From contig OY294070.1 of assembly GCA_958510875.1 (NCBI GenBank), forward strand, positions 113,998,703 to 114,062,702: 64,000 bases of DNA, written 5' to 3'. The translations under genes and the position numbers were made by a program. The notes beneath the pieces are model-generated. The model saw only the letters and a program-made list of their open reading frames with translations. It had not been told where the DNA came from and made no database searches. The stretch comes from Endomychus coccineus (lineage: Eukaryota; Arthropoda; Insecta; Coleoptera; Endomychidae). This document shows, piece by piece, positions 33,700 through 45,539 of the stretch; the first letter of the stretch is position 1; each line of letters starts with the position of its first letter.

Positions 33700-35205
33700 A
33701 AAAACACTTACACCTACTACCGGGATATCAAAAATTATCTTGGTCAAGGGTGGTTGTGGAATCTAAAACGTGTGTCTTACTTTACGTTTGAAATAATTAT
33801 GTCACTGTCACACTGACATCATCAATAACCTACAAATTTCATACCTATTTATTTCAGTTGTAAAACAATAATGAACTACAAATTATGAAATGATTATGTG
33901 AACTTTGAACCTTTACAGAGGTCGTAATAGCCACAATCCGGATCAAAAACTGTTTTGAAATAGTTAATTTTCCGTAAATCGAATGACATTCACGTGAGAA
34001 GCCCGTAGCACGCGAGTTAGAAAAGTGCAAACTGGTTGTACCTAATACGGCTTTACGACGACTTTTCGCGAGCCATTTTCGCTCCATGTAGTTAGATTTA
34101 GTATCGGACCGTGCCCGACGGCCCTTATTTTTTCTATAAATGTCCATTAAATAGGAAAATTCAATTAAAACAGTTTGAGCTATTCTCAGATCTCAGCTAC
34201 GCGCGTCTAACGTGCAACGTACCAAAAGGAATTTTTGCGCGACTTAAATATACACGAAGCGGGTAAAGGCTAGCGATAGGGCTCAACATATACTGGAGGT
34301 ACGTTTTGTTGCAGCTGAATTTTTTGTGTTGCGTTCTAAGCTACTGTGGGGGATCGTCTTCCAAATGAAAAACATCTGCAAATATTTTGGATTGACGTCC
34401 TCTCTTGTTTATTCCGTGTGTCAACGTTCATCAGTTTCAAAAGTTCCTCCGCTCTATCTACTGATAATTGTTCTCCGCTGAAATAGCAAGTCTCATGATT
34501 CTGTGGCCGGCACTTGGAACGTTGAAGTCAAATTCTGGTTAAATGCGGACTTTTGTATCATTTGCTGTAAAATATCATTCTCTTCAATCCCTGAAAACGT
34601 CATAAATCTATATGAGCTGTTTTCTTAGTTTATTGACACATTCTTAAGTGATAATGAATTTATTCTTAAACCTGAAAAAAAGGCATGTGTGCTTATATAT
34701 GATAATTATGGTCATCCCAACCGTTAAAATAGTACTTAAAATTACACTAGTGTACATATATTGATTTGATGGGCTAGCGGCCCATAGACAAATACACTTT
34801 ATTACAGCTGGCGCCGGTCGCACGGGGCAAGAAACGGCCCTAAATTAACAAGACCGAGGTAAAATGTATAAACTCTAACTTACGCGCAGCGAGCTACTCG
34901 AGGCATATGTCAAAACAATTTCGTTGGTAGCTAATTACATAGGACGTCTGGCGTTCATGCAATTATGTTTTTAGATAATTCGAACCTTCAAATTTCGATA
35001 GGCCACGTGAAAATCCCGGAGTCTGAAGCGCTAAAGACTTCTGAGTGTTACAATAATCGTATAAAATTGCGAAATTTCGCACTTTTAGGAACTTCAAATT
35101 AATTATGACATAATTATTTCAAACGTAAAATAAGACACACGTTTTAGATTCCACAACCACCCTTGACCAAGATAATTTTTGGAATCGCGGTAAAAGTAGG
35201 TATTA
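33700..35205. repeat. Inverted-repeat element housing the GC-richer repeat (copy 2)
   Basis: The ends are inverted copies: GATATCAAAAATTATCTTGG with TCAAGGGTGGTTGTGGAATC at 33722-33765, and the complement CACAACCACCCTTGACCAAG with ATAATTTTTGGAATCGCGGT at 35151-35190. The same ends bound the compact 400-bp MITE at 50.5 kb. Inside, 33908-34290 and 34768-35075 together form a second copy of the 24.96-25.61 kb repeat, separated by ~480 bp of unrelated sequence (34290-34768). This is at least a three-layer nest. Confidence 0.85.
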
Positions 35206-35686
35206 CGATCTTCATCCAGTATCAACTTACAGGTTGATTTCTATGTGGATATTCACGTATTTTCTTGTAGAATATTTTGATAGCATACACCATACTTGGT
35301 CGACTTATCGAAATATTTCTTGCTATCATATCTGTGCTTCTACTCACCTGAGTTCTGGCACATATTGACTCATCTCCATTATCCAATTTTTTGATCATCC
35401 AATACTCAAGAGAATCTAGTAGATTGGAAAGTAATTTATTGTTTTGTTGCAGTGGAATATCACACACAAGGAAAAAATGTGTCAAGTAAGTAGAAGAAAT
35501 TGCTTCAAGGAATTCAACAAAAACATGATACGAGATATGTTTATCAGAGCAGGGCAAGCTTTGAGTCAATATTGGAATACATGAATTTGGAGGTTGCTAA
35601 ATTACTGTCTAATCGGAAGCTGAATTTCATTAAAGCTTTCTGCAATACAACTGGGAAAGGTGTAGATCCTGATTATACTGCAATAT

Positions 35687-37386
35687 AGTCCAGGCAACGA
35701 ACCGGAAAAAAAAATATAATAAGCTAGAATTTCAACATTTTTTAGCATTTTGTTCCTAATACCCCATAGATCATTCATGACTATCAAGACCGCGGGTACG
35801 ACCTTCCTACCCCAAAACGAGGTTTCAACCCCTCAGAGGAGCATTCTTATAAAACAATCCAAAAGTTTAGGAAATTAATGAATTAATTAGAATTAGAATG
35901 TTTTTTGGGTCGCTGATCACGATTCCGTAGTTAGTTTTTTCGGAAAACTCCTTCCAAATAGGAAATATGGAAAATTTATATATAGCATATAATTCACAAT
36001 TTTTTAGATTTTTTCGCTCGCTGATCACGACTCCGCTGTAAGTTTTCCCAAAAAACTCTCTCCAGATAGGAAATTCGGGAAATTTGAGATTTTCCTGAGA
36101 CGGTTATGAATAATAAAGTATAATTTTGTTGCAAAAATGACCTTTAATAGGTTTTGTTGGGCGGCTGATCACGATTCCGCTGTTATTTTCCCACAAAAAA
36201 CTATCTCCAGATGGAAAATTCGGGAAATTTGAGATTATCCTGAGACGATTATGAATGATTACTACTCCGCTGTTATTTTTCCAAAAAAACTCTGTCCAGA
36301 TAGAAAATTCGGAAAATTTGGGATTCTCCTGAGACGGTTATGAATGATAAAGTATAATTTTGTTGCAAAAATGACCTTCAATAGGTTTTTTTGGGTCGCT
36401 GATCACGATTCCGCTTTTATTTTTCCACAAAAAACTATCTCCAGATGGGAAATTCGGGAAATTTGAGATTTTCCTGAGACGATTATGAATGATAAAGTAT
36501 AATTATAAAATTTCCCGAATTTTCCATCTGGAGAGTTTTTTGGGAAAAGTAACAGCGGAATCATGATCAGCGACTCAGAAAACATACTAGGTGTCATTTT
36601 TGTAACAAAATTATACTTTATTATTCATAACCGTCTCAGATAAATCTCAAATTTCCCGAATTTTCCATCTGAAGAAAGTTTTTTGGGAAAAATAACAGCA
36701 GAATCGTGATCAGCGACCCAAAAAACATACCAGGTGTCGTTTTTATAACAAAATTATACTTTATTATTCATAACCGTCTCAGGGAAATGTCAAAGTTTCC
36801 GAGTTTTCCATCTGGAGAGAGTTTTTTGGTTGAAATAACAGCGGAATCATGATCAGCGACCCAAAAAACATACTAGGTGTCATTTTTGTAACAAAATTAT
36901 ACTTTATTATTTTAACTGTCTTAGGAAAATCCTAAAATTCCCGAATTTTCCATCTGGAGAGAGATTTTTGGGAAAAATAACAGCGGAATCGTGATCAGCG
37001 ACCCAAAAAACTTTCTTGAGGTCATTTTTGCAACAAAATGATAAATTATATTTTATATGTAAATTTTCCAAATTTTCCATCTGGAGAGAGTTTTCCGAGA
37101 AAACTAACTGCGGAATGGTGATCAGGGACCCAAAAACATACTAGGGGTCATTTTCGGCTCTTAATTCATTAATTTTCTAATCTTTTGGATTGTTTTTATA
37201 AGAATGCTCCTCTGAGGGGTTGAAACCCCGTTTTGGAAGGGTAGAAAGGTCGACCCCTGTGGTCTTGATAGTCATGAATGATCTATGGGGTATTAGGAAC
37301 AAAATGCAAAAAAATTTTTGAAATTCTAGCTTACCGTATTTTTTTTATTATGGCCTTTTTCCCGGCTTATTGCCTGAACTAATAGT
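35687..37386. repeat. 1.7-kb hairpin with five inverted units per arm
   Basis: Outer arms pair through ATACCCCATAGATCATTCAT (35759) with ATGAATGATCTATGGGGTAT (37273), and AGGAGCATTCTTATAAAACA with the complementary AAGAATGCTCCTCTGAGGGG. Inside, the unit core GTCGCTGATCACGATTCCG occurs about five times in the left arm (near 35915, 36016, 36153, 36260 degraded, 36394) and about five times inverted in the right arm (near 36556, 36697, 36840, 36982, 37110). Each unit also has a TCCAGATGGGAAATTCGG block and TAAAGTATAATTTTGTT. The axis is near 36.5 kb. No coding capacity. Confidence 0.92.
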
Positions 37387-37429
37387 CTAACCCCTGATTG
37401 AAACTAAATTTCTAATAGTAGTTCCTCAC

Positions 37430-37960
37430 TGTTTAAACATGATTCTATGGTTCCAAAATAAGCTCAAAATGTCTAGTATCTTCGAGATACTTACAGTTAA
37501 GTAATTTATGTATTTCGTAACAATATTTTATAGTATTCGGGATGATATTCTGTGAACTGCGTATGCGAGAGCCTCGAAGCCAAACTAGAATTGGTCTACC
37601 GATAATATTAACGTTCCAAAGTTTCTCCAGTGATGATTGCTTCCAGGATTTCTTCGAGGTTCTCAAAATAACAATTAATGGTTTCCGTCACTAATAGGGA
37701 TCCATTTCGGTTTCGGTTTCCTGATACAGATAGCAACCTGAGGAAGCCAAATCCGGCAAATAGGGTGATTGCGGCAGCATTTGTTCTGCCAATCTTCACT
37801 CAACGACATGGTTTTCCATGCATCAATGCGATGATACCATTATGAATTTTTCTAACCAAGATGCGTAAACTGGTCCTTTTTCAATGTAACCAAAATGTAA
37901 TCGATAGATCATCATATTTCCAGCAACTGTTTGAATTGCAGTTTTATCCCACAAGAATAA
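37430..37960 (-). pseudogene. Mariner-like transposase C-terminal remnant
   Basis: The minus strand reads an RLAEQMLPQSPYLPDLASS stretch near 37725-37800. This is the block with the third catalytic Asp of mariner transposases (PHPPYSPDLAPSD). Upstream is a degraded middle part (MMIYRLHFGYIEKG, WLEKFI). Downstream frames at 37445-37666 read IIGRPILVWL and end EDTRHFELI, resembling the usual C-terminal YFE end. Different from the DUF4817 type. Inactive and antisense to gene A, ending ~150 bp before exon beta2. Confidence 0.55.
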
Positions 37961-38106
37961 AATTCCTCCATTTAGCAGAATAAATTGATATGACTTGATG
38001 ACAGGTTAGTAAACTTATACTATGCGCAATAAGCAAAAAAAGGTTTGTTTGATGAGTAATAATACTAATAACTAATAATTCATGAAAAAATATTTATTTC
38101 CTCCAG

Positions 38107-38274
38107 TTCACGACCTTGTTGAAGCAGGATACCCTCTTGACAGTCTCATTCTCCATATGCTGGACATCAAGACATTCAATGTGTATGTGGCTAATGCGAT
38201 TGAACAACAAATACTACTTCTGGAAGAAGCGAAAAAAACGCATCACCAGACGAAACGAGACATAGACTTTTATG
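38107..38274 (+). CDS. Gene A exon beta2
   Basis: The 168-bp exon has acceptor TTTATTTCCTCCAG and donor GTAAAA, phase 1 at both ends. It encodes V, HDLVEAGYPLDSLILHMLDI, KTFNVYVANAIEQQILLLEE and a basic/His tail (AKKTHHQTKRDIDFY). It aligns well with beta3 of gene B (KDLVDGGVDVNKLIRGLKVI, then D-T-S-N-P-Y-V-A) and with beta1. The NxYVA core and the following amphipathic helix are shared. It lacks Cys. The exon could be the last full module of gene A, with a short terminal exon following. Confidence 0.7.
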
Positions 38275-40039
38275 GTAAAATATATTGAATTTTGATATTT
38301 TAAACAGTATCCTCAATTTCCATGATCCATTGAATAGAAAATGTTATTCATTGAATACATATTTTGAGATCGATAAAACATGTCTTGTAGTCCAATCAAA
38401 AATGTGAAAAAATAGGGGTCATTACTAAAATCTTTTAGACCGCACGAAAATGCAAAATTCTTTCTGCATCGTGTTCAGTATGGCTTGAACATCATAAGTC
38501 AGAGAAAAGGGGACTCATGATTATTACTATTAACAAACAATTTTCAATTAACAAATAAAATGTCTTTTATAACAAATGGAAAATTTGGAAATTGGTATCA
38601 GGGTTTCTTTTGATCCGCTGAAACCGAATATGAAGTTGAAAAATGGAAAATTGGGCCCGTTTGCCAGAAAAGCAGGCAAAATTTACCAAATCTTAGCAAC
38701 AAACAACATTTTTTAATTATTTCTCGGTAGTATTGAAATAATAAGATGCCGTGATGTGTCTCGGTTCAATTTTCACTAAAAGAAGGAACATTCTGGAAAA
38801 TTGGTGTCTAACCATATGTTTACGTGGTCGCCGAGTATTATTCTCTAATCACAAAATCAAATCCGACGATAGTTTTCCAAAAACTCTGAAAAATTAAAAT
38901 TTGCCATTTCTACAAGACAAACTTTAATTATTTTGTTTTTCGAAAAATTTTAGTTAGTGTTATTGGAATAATGAGGTACCGTGATGGTTGTCGGTACCAA
39001 TTTTACTGAAAGAAGGAAAATTCTGGAATATTAAGATCTCCGGAAAACTCCGGAGAAAAAGTTTTATAAAACTTTAATATTAATATTTTTTTCAGAAATG
39101 CTGTGAAAGATCCATATAAAAATGATGATATGACTCGGTCATATGTAAAATAGTCTCTTCTTTCATATTATCAAAATCAACTTTTTTGAGAAAAAATTCA
39201 CCACAAACTCGCGAGCTGAACATTTCTTCCGGAAGCACATACGTTAATTTGATTTACATAATTTTATTTTCGGTTACTAAGTTCCCCGGTTGTTACGGTC
39301 TTTATTTCAGATTTCTTTCATAACGGATAGTGATAAATATGATCTTATTACAATGTAATAATAATATAGTGTGCGTCTTTCTAGTTCACGCGTTCCCAAT
39401 TTTTCATATAAACAACAATCAAAGAAAATAAATATTAGATTCAGTAATTGGAACGTTTTATTTTGTTCTACTGCACCAAAAAACTATTGTCAATAGTTTA
39501 AAATTCAATGGAACTAACAGAAAAATGTTTTTCAAAATAAAATTTTTTAATACAAATCGTCCACGTGTTTTATAAATAAAAATAGAAAACAGGACGTGAT
39601 CTTACGGCCGCATTTCATATACTATTGCCAGCAGATCCTTTCCCTCCACACTCAAAGACAGCTGCTATGTTCTCCGTATGCGTTACAAGTGTCTTTGACT
39701 GAGTGCAGTGAACTTTCTATTAAGCCTGCTACCATCTCATAAAATACCAATACTAATATCAAATATATATTTATAATAAGGAAAACACTGTTGTTATGGG
39801 TGCTAAAAGTACCATATCCAAATTTTCGAATTCGTAACACCAGTAGTCTCCACATTGTTTAACGCACTCATGCATAAACACATACATAGATATCATATCA
39901 AAAATAGTCTTACATGGATTTATAATGGCGGATATTCTGAAGAATTACAATGAATAATATCTCCCTCATACTACGTATAGTGAGGGGTATAATAAAAGAG
40001 AATTGAAAACGATCTTATGGGATTTGATATTTGTTACAG
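38275..40039. other. Gene A 3' region: diverged repeat and unassigned sequence
   Basis: About 38600-38870 and 38880-39060 are two diverged direct copies of one block (ATAATAAGATGCCGTGATG... and ATAATGAGGTACCGTGATGG, each followed by CTxAAAGAAGGAA and ATTCTGGAA). They belong loosely to the repeat family with TCCGAYGATAGTTTTCC. At 39311 an acceptor-like TTTATTTCAG is followed by DFFHNG and a stop in phase 1, a rival to the terminal exon at 40040. The rest is unassigned. Confidence 0.4.
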
Positions 40040-40068
40040 ATGGTCCCGGTTTTCTATTTAAAAAATGA
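40040..40068 (+). CDS. Candidate short terminal exon of gene A
   Basis: After acceptor GATATTTGTTACAG, phase 1 from beta2 gives DGPGFLFKK and TGA at 40066. Such a tiny last exon would be in keeping with the microexons of gene B (GAEEMAPP, SPRGGPQWS), and the Gly/Pro flavour is similar. If correct, gene A encodes about 238 residues over 30 kb. The evidence is only splice phase and style. DFFHNG at 39311 and the exon at 32420 are competing ends. Confidence 0.3.
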
Positions 40069-40359
40069 TGAAAGTTAGACTAAAGCATATATCATCATAT
40101 GGCTGTCTCCTGCGAATGTCTTGTGTTCTTGCTTGAAACTAATTATACAACAGAACTATAATAGTGTACTTATTGAATAATATATATTACTGGACATGTG
40201 TTTTTATTTCATTGCATTATTATTGATTTGTTCCTAACATAATACAGAAAGTAGTAGTTCCCTAATCCTTATATAATGATTTAATGAACAAACAATCGGA
40301 ACTGGTAATCGAAGAAATCCTTATAACAGAACAATTTTTGTTATGTGTTCAAATATGTA

Positions 40360-41705
40360 TTAGAGTGAAAAATGATTCACAACGCCTGGAATTTCCTATC
40401 TCATCTATGGAGCTATATAAAAAATTATCAAAAGTTGTTGACGAAAACAAAAACAATAGGCCAGAGTTGATCATGGGAATAATAATATTCTCACTCCCTT
40501 TGGAATATTTCGACCCTCACTTGTTTCTACATCTTCGGTATGCAGTAAAGGACAACTAAGTGTGGACCAGAAAACCAGGAGTAATATTCACTTAATTCAT
40601 ATGCGAATCTTCATATCAAAAATTTGAAATACTCAATTAAAATCAGAGAAATATCCAAGATACCAATATGTTAGGACAGTAGATAGATATTGTGGCGCAG
40701 TGTTGCCATCGGTAGGGAAATTTCTCCAGATCTGGGGAAATATCATATGCTTATAATTTTTTTCCCTAGATTGACGGGTGAAAATAAAATCTGAGTAAAC
40801 CTAATTAAAATTATTTTCAAACTATCACTACAACAGTTGAGAGTAAATTTTCTACTCATTCCCAAGGATCGCATCTTTGGAGCAATATAAAATTTATTAA
40901 GAATTGCTGACGAAAAAGAAAAAGATAGTTCAGAGTTGACCATGGGGATAATAATCTTCACACTTCCTTTGGAATATTCCGACGCCTCACTTATTTCTAC
41001 ATTTTGGTATGCAGTAAAGGACAACTAAGTGTGGACCAAAAAACCATGAGTAATTTCCATTTAATTAATATGCAAACCTTCATATCAAAAAATTGAAATA
41101 CTCGATTGAAATCAGAGAAATATCCAAGATACCATATGTTAGGACAACAGATAGATAGTGTGGCGCAGTGTTGCTAGGGAAATTTCTATAGATCGAAGGA
41201 AAAATCACATGCTTATAATTTTTTTCAACAGATTTATGGGTGTAAAATTTAAATTTTAGGAAACCTAATAAACATTTTTCTCAAACTCTCACTACAACAG
41301 TTGAGAGTATATTTTCCACTCGTTCCCAAGAATCGCATCTTTGGAGCAATATAAAATCTCTTAAAAGTTGCTGACGAAAATGAAAATGATAGCCCAGAAA
41401 TGTCCACGGGGATAATAATATTCTGATTCCCTTTGGATATTCCGATGCTTTACTTATTTCTACATCTTCGGTATACAGTGAAGAACAACTAAGTGCACTT
41501 AATTAATATACAAATCTTGATATCACAAATTTGGAATACTCAATTGGAATCGAAGAAATATCAAAGATATCAATATGTTAGGACAATAGATAGATGGTGT
41601 GGCACAATGTTTCCATTGGTAGTGAAATTTCTCTAAATCTGGGGAAAAATCATATATTTTTTTCCTAGATTTATGGGTGATAAATCAAAATTGTAGCAAA
41701 CCTAT
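40360..41705. repeat. Tandem triplication, ~466-bp unit
   Basis: Three head-to-tail copies. The marker TTGTTGACGAAAACAAAAAC (40434) recurs as ATTGCTGACGAAAAAGAAAA (40902) and GTTGCTGACGAAAATGAAAA (41368). Each is followed by a GGGATAATAAT block, a CCCTTTGGAATATT block, ACATCTTCGGTATGCAGT, a TATGTTAGGACA block and a TAGGGAAATTTCT block. The first unit contains a 91-codon frame that is broken in units 2 and 3, so there is no evidence of a conserved protein. Units are ~80-85 percent alike by eye. Confidence 0.85.
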
Positions 41706-43280
41706 ACTCATCACACAATCTTATGATATATAGGGGAATAACTGAAATTTGCAGACTGATTCAGAACCGACCGAAGAACTACCGATGTGCCAATCACTTG
41801 TTATTTGTTGTTGTATTAAACTGTTCTTGTTTTGACGTATATCGCCAATTGCCATTATTATGATCCTACTTCCTACTTGTTCTTGTTGATGGAGGGTTGG
41901 TGGTAGGTGGTAGCTATAATATGTAATACGTAACAGATTTAGTGACTGAACTTTTTTGAAATGGATTCTGTAAATTACTATTATTATTGTCATTAATAAA
42001 TCTAAGAATCTAGGAAATATCTAGGGAATTTCCCTATTTTTTTCTAGAGAATTTCAAATCTAGGATGTGGCAACGCTGGTGTGACGTCAGAACCTTACAT
42101 TTAACAATCGTATTTTATTATATTTATTCATCTAACGTAGGCCTATTTCTGCTACTACGGCTAACAACCGACGTCCAAGAGCCAAGATTCATCTTCAATA
42201 TCTTGACTATTTCCAAGTGTATTTTTAACACACAAAGGATGTTTTTTGTACAGCCTGAGATATTTACGACATGTATCGAGAAAATACTCAACCGTGACCC
42301 GGGTACAAGACCGGGTCACCAGAGAAATTGGAAAACACTACCGAAGGCTGTTCTATTCCGTATTTTGAATCTTCATCAACTTGGTCTCCATGTTTATGTA
42401 ACTTTGTTATTTCTGAAACGATTTCAGGATGAAAAAATTATTATGGAATAATTTTCAACGACATTTTATATCAAAATATATAGGATGTCCAAAATAAGTA
42501 TTTCAATCCACAATCGGTTAGAGATTATAATTAGAAATTTAACTATACTGGGTTTGATGGGACTATGGAGCTATAACTGAATTCCTGATATATATGCTTA
42601 GTGAGTGTTAAGCATTGGGTGACTTGGATTGTGGTTGATATTTGTTATATAATTTTCAACCTATTTATCGTCTAGAAAAATAGTTTAGGCTAGTATTGCC
42701 GCTTGGAGAATAGATAAAAGTTACTCTTTGCCAATCATTTGATTTGGTAACTGATTTTTGTATGAATGTTTCACATTCCTTAAGATACTCTTCACATTTG
42801 TGTGAATATAATGAAAAAATTATTTATTTCATTATATTTCCACAACTAAATGATATTGAAATTAATAATGTTTATAAGGTAATATTATTACAAAATCAAA
42901 TTTTTCGTTGCTGGAAATCGAACTCGAGCCTACGGAGCAGTGGGAGCCGAGTATCTTACTCCCTAACTTCAGTTCATCGCGCCGTTTGTTATAAACAGTT
43001 GATGGCAATCATTTGGTGATCGACAAACAGATAGACAGTTGTTTGAAGTTCGTTGGAAAATACTATGGTGAAGGAATTTTCGGTTTCCGACTTTATTCAA
43101 CGATTTTAAAAATACCTTGAATGAATGCAATAAGCCCTTAGGACTTAGTCAACGAAGAGTATAAATAAGTTATTCCGATTCCGAAGAGTATAATGATGTT
43201 CATGTATATGAAAATGTATGTTGTCACAATGAAATTATCAACAGTGGTGATGTCTGCATGAAGTATAATAAATACTTGAT
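41706..43280. other. Intergenic, mostly unassigned
   Basis: A 128-codon frame at 42065-42451 has no recognisable domain, a poor start context and no paralogue. It contains a perfect 9-bp hairpin, GTGACCCGG / CCGGGTCAC, at about 42294-42321. I would not call it a gene. The remainder shows no supportable feature. Confidence 0.4.
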
Positions 43281-43284
43281 TGAT

Positions 43285-43790
43285 TTCAGAGGAGTTGCAA
43301 TTTCGCATTCTATTTCCAATTCAACTGCTTTTAACTCTCTAGGTAGTGAAAACAAATGGTCAAGTGGATTACTATGTAACTCAGGTACTGATGGGCCACG
43401 GATGTTTCAGGAAGTACTTGTGTAGATTTAAAATAGTCGAAAACGAAAAATGTGTATATTGAGGAGCAATAGATACTCCTCATCATACTATTATAGATTG
43501 TCCCAGATAGTCAGCAGAGAGAAGAGGTATAAACGACCTCCAGAATAGAAGGATAAATCTAAGAACTATTGTAAATAACATGATCCAGGATGAAAGGACA
43601 TGGATTGTCTTCAAAATTCTCATGAGACGGATCAAAAGATCAAAGAAGAGGATGAACATGAACAGTAACGGTCTAATCATTGTGGAAAAAACTTTCCTCT
43701 TTGATGAAGACTCAATGAAGAAGCTTCTGCGCTCAGTTCTATCCGACGACGGACAAGCTACTTGTCCTAGGATATAAAAAGCCAGAAACA
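43285..43790 (+). pseudogene. LINE C-terminal (R1-like) CCHC tail remnant
   Basis: The plus strand reads QVLMGHGCFRKYLCRFK near 43380-43430 with small changes, then ENEKCVYCGAIDTPHHTIID and C. This is the C-x2-C...H...C element that ends R1/jockey-type ORF2 (normally LTGHGCFxxYLxRF...CxxC...EHxxxxCPR). It continues ERRGINDLQNRRINLRTIVN to IFKILMRRIKRSKKR, the usual last ~60 residues. A stop after CPR and the loss of all upstream RT sequence mark it as a 5'-truncated copy, the common fate of LINE insertions. The 65-codon frame at 43580 is part of this tail. Confidence 0.8.
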
Positions 43791-44950
43791 ACTTTGCGAA
43801 ACAAATGAAGAGTCCATCAACGAGGCAGTCCATATTCTGAAGTAATGCGAAAAGAGGTTCAGGGATATGGATGAAAGGAGAGGTTTTAGCAGGTATCTTC
43901 GCTTTTTAAAGTGAGTCCTGCAGTACCAGGAGTAATAGATCAAAAGCTCCTGGTGTGCATTAAGTATTAACTCTCCACAGAAAAAAAAGATAGTTGAAAC
44001 AAGAAAATTTGTTGTTACTGATTTTATTGGAGTATTACGATTGTTTTTTTTGCAAATAAATCCACAAAGTACCATATGTTATCTCCTTTGAGACATTGTT
44101 ATATAATCAACTGTTACAAAAGAAATTGCGTTCTTTATTTATTATATCAAATAATACCAATTATTTGTTGTCTTGAATCTAATTTATAAACAGTTGTAGT
44201 GTTTTACCAAATGTTGGAAGAGAAAGTAACTGTATGTAATTATAAGAAATAAGTAAAAGTAACATTGGATATCCAGCTTCTTCGAGGCCTACTCGCCGAA
44301 ACTGGAACTAATAGGCAGTGTTGTGTAAAGTCATCCACATGCTGACAAGTGAATGGTTTATTTATATCTCTAATTTAATAAAACAAGTAGGTTTTTGATT
44401 TTGTATGGAATTTTTTTTTCAGAAACCAAATTGTGAAGCATGTTTCAGTTTCTCAAATATCATTTAGCACATCCAAATGATACAATGATTATTTGAAGCT
44501 GAGATAGAATAGTTGTGTGAATGAGAATTTCGTGAAACAGCAGTTTGCTTTGAAGAATTGTCGTTTTTGATTATCACTGGAAGCACAGTATCATCAGGTT
44601 TTGCTTAATGTCGGTTGAAAGAAGAACCAAAAGTATAAAAAAAGAATTTTTCGGGAATTTCGAATTCATTCGTGAAATTATATCGTATATAATTGATGTA
44701 ATGTGAAAACTCCAAAGAAAAATTATTCAGGCATTTCAGAACTGGATATCCGTGAGAATTCAAAATTACCCAAGCACGATGAATAAATAGTTGACTTTAT
44801 GATCAGTTCATAAACGCCTCTGCACGATATGCGTAACATTATTATTATCATTTGAGTCGTTCGCTGCTTTATTTAATTTATCAAATTCAATTATTGACTC
44901 CAAATTATTATAAGCAAAACAATAGCAGTAGGAAGTTCCACTTAGATGTT
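43791..44950. other. Upstream region of gene B, unassigned
   Basis: No recognisable coding or repeat feature. It contains the presumed proximal promoter region of gene B. Confidence 0.4.
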
Positions 44951-44953
44951 ATC

Positions 44954-44960
44954 TATAAAA
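44954..44960 (+). promoter_or_regulatory. Candidate TATA box of gene B
   Basis: TATAAAA at 44954-44960, ~80 bp before the ATG at 45037. Start sites around 44985-44995 would give a ~45-nt 5' UTR. Gene A has a similarly placed TATATA. Confidence 0.4.
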
Positions 44961-45036
44961 TTAATTGGATTTTTTTGTTATTTATGGAGTCCCAGCAATC
45001 AAACTGGATCATTTAGTTGTTTTCAATACAAGAAAA

Positions 45037-45112
45037 ATGAACGCCATAATATGTGGACTATTTCTGATTGCAACAATTTTTGTGTTATCTGCGGCAGGGG
45101 ACATAGAAGTTC
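45037..45112 (+). CDS. Gene B exon 1: signal peptide
   Basis: The 76-bp exon encodes MNAIICGLFLIATIFVLSAA and then GDIEV, ending in phase 1 before GTAAGT, a consensus donor. It is a strong signal peptide with likely cleavage SAA before GD. It is similar to exon 1 of gene A in the MN start, the length of the hydrophobic core, the Gly after the cleavage site and the split C|AT (His) codon. An in-frame upstream ATG exists at 44965, but the ATG at 45037 (AAAAATG, good context) directly opens the signal peptide. It marks the start of a second, downstream paralogue rather than a continuation of gene A. Confidence 0.75.
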
Positions 45113-45539
45113 GTAAGTATTACAATAACATGACCTCATACATAATAATTAAGATCAGTAAGCCACAATTCGAGATGCTTATAACATAACACAAAAACCA
45201 ATTGATAAAATAGGATACAGAATTTGTGTGATTGAAGGGGTAACAAAACCGTTATCCGTGTTTAGACATAAACTGAGTATTGCTATCTATTAACACAGAG
45301 TGAATGTTAGTTGATAAATTGCTTTGATGATGTCGCTATGTATCGGAATAATTGCAAGAATAATACGCAGTTTGTGTTATATTTAATTTGTTTTTAATTT
45401 CACTATGTTACAAATTTTTGAATTATTACACTTAAATATTAGAGTCAAATGAAAAAAGAAAAGACATTGCTCACAAGTTCTAATGTATTTATATCATTGT
45501 CATGACAAAATTGGATAATATTAAAATTAAAATTTTGGA

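Noticed and set aside
42065..42451. A 128-codon plus-strand ORF
   Set aside because: No recognisable domain, no paralogue in the window, and no signal peptide or splice context linking it to neighbours. A frame this long can occur by chance on 64 kb.
45111..45189. Single-exon reading of gene B continuing past 45112
   Set aside because: The open frame continues to 45189, but a consensus GTAAGT donor lies exactly at the same phase as in gene A, and the downstream residues have no similarity to other exons.
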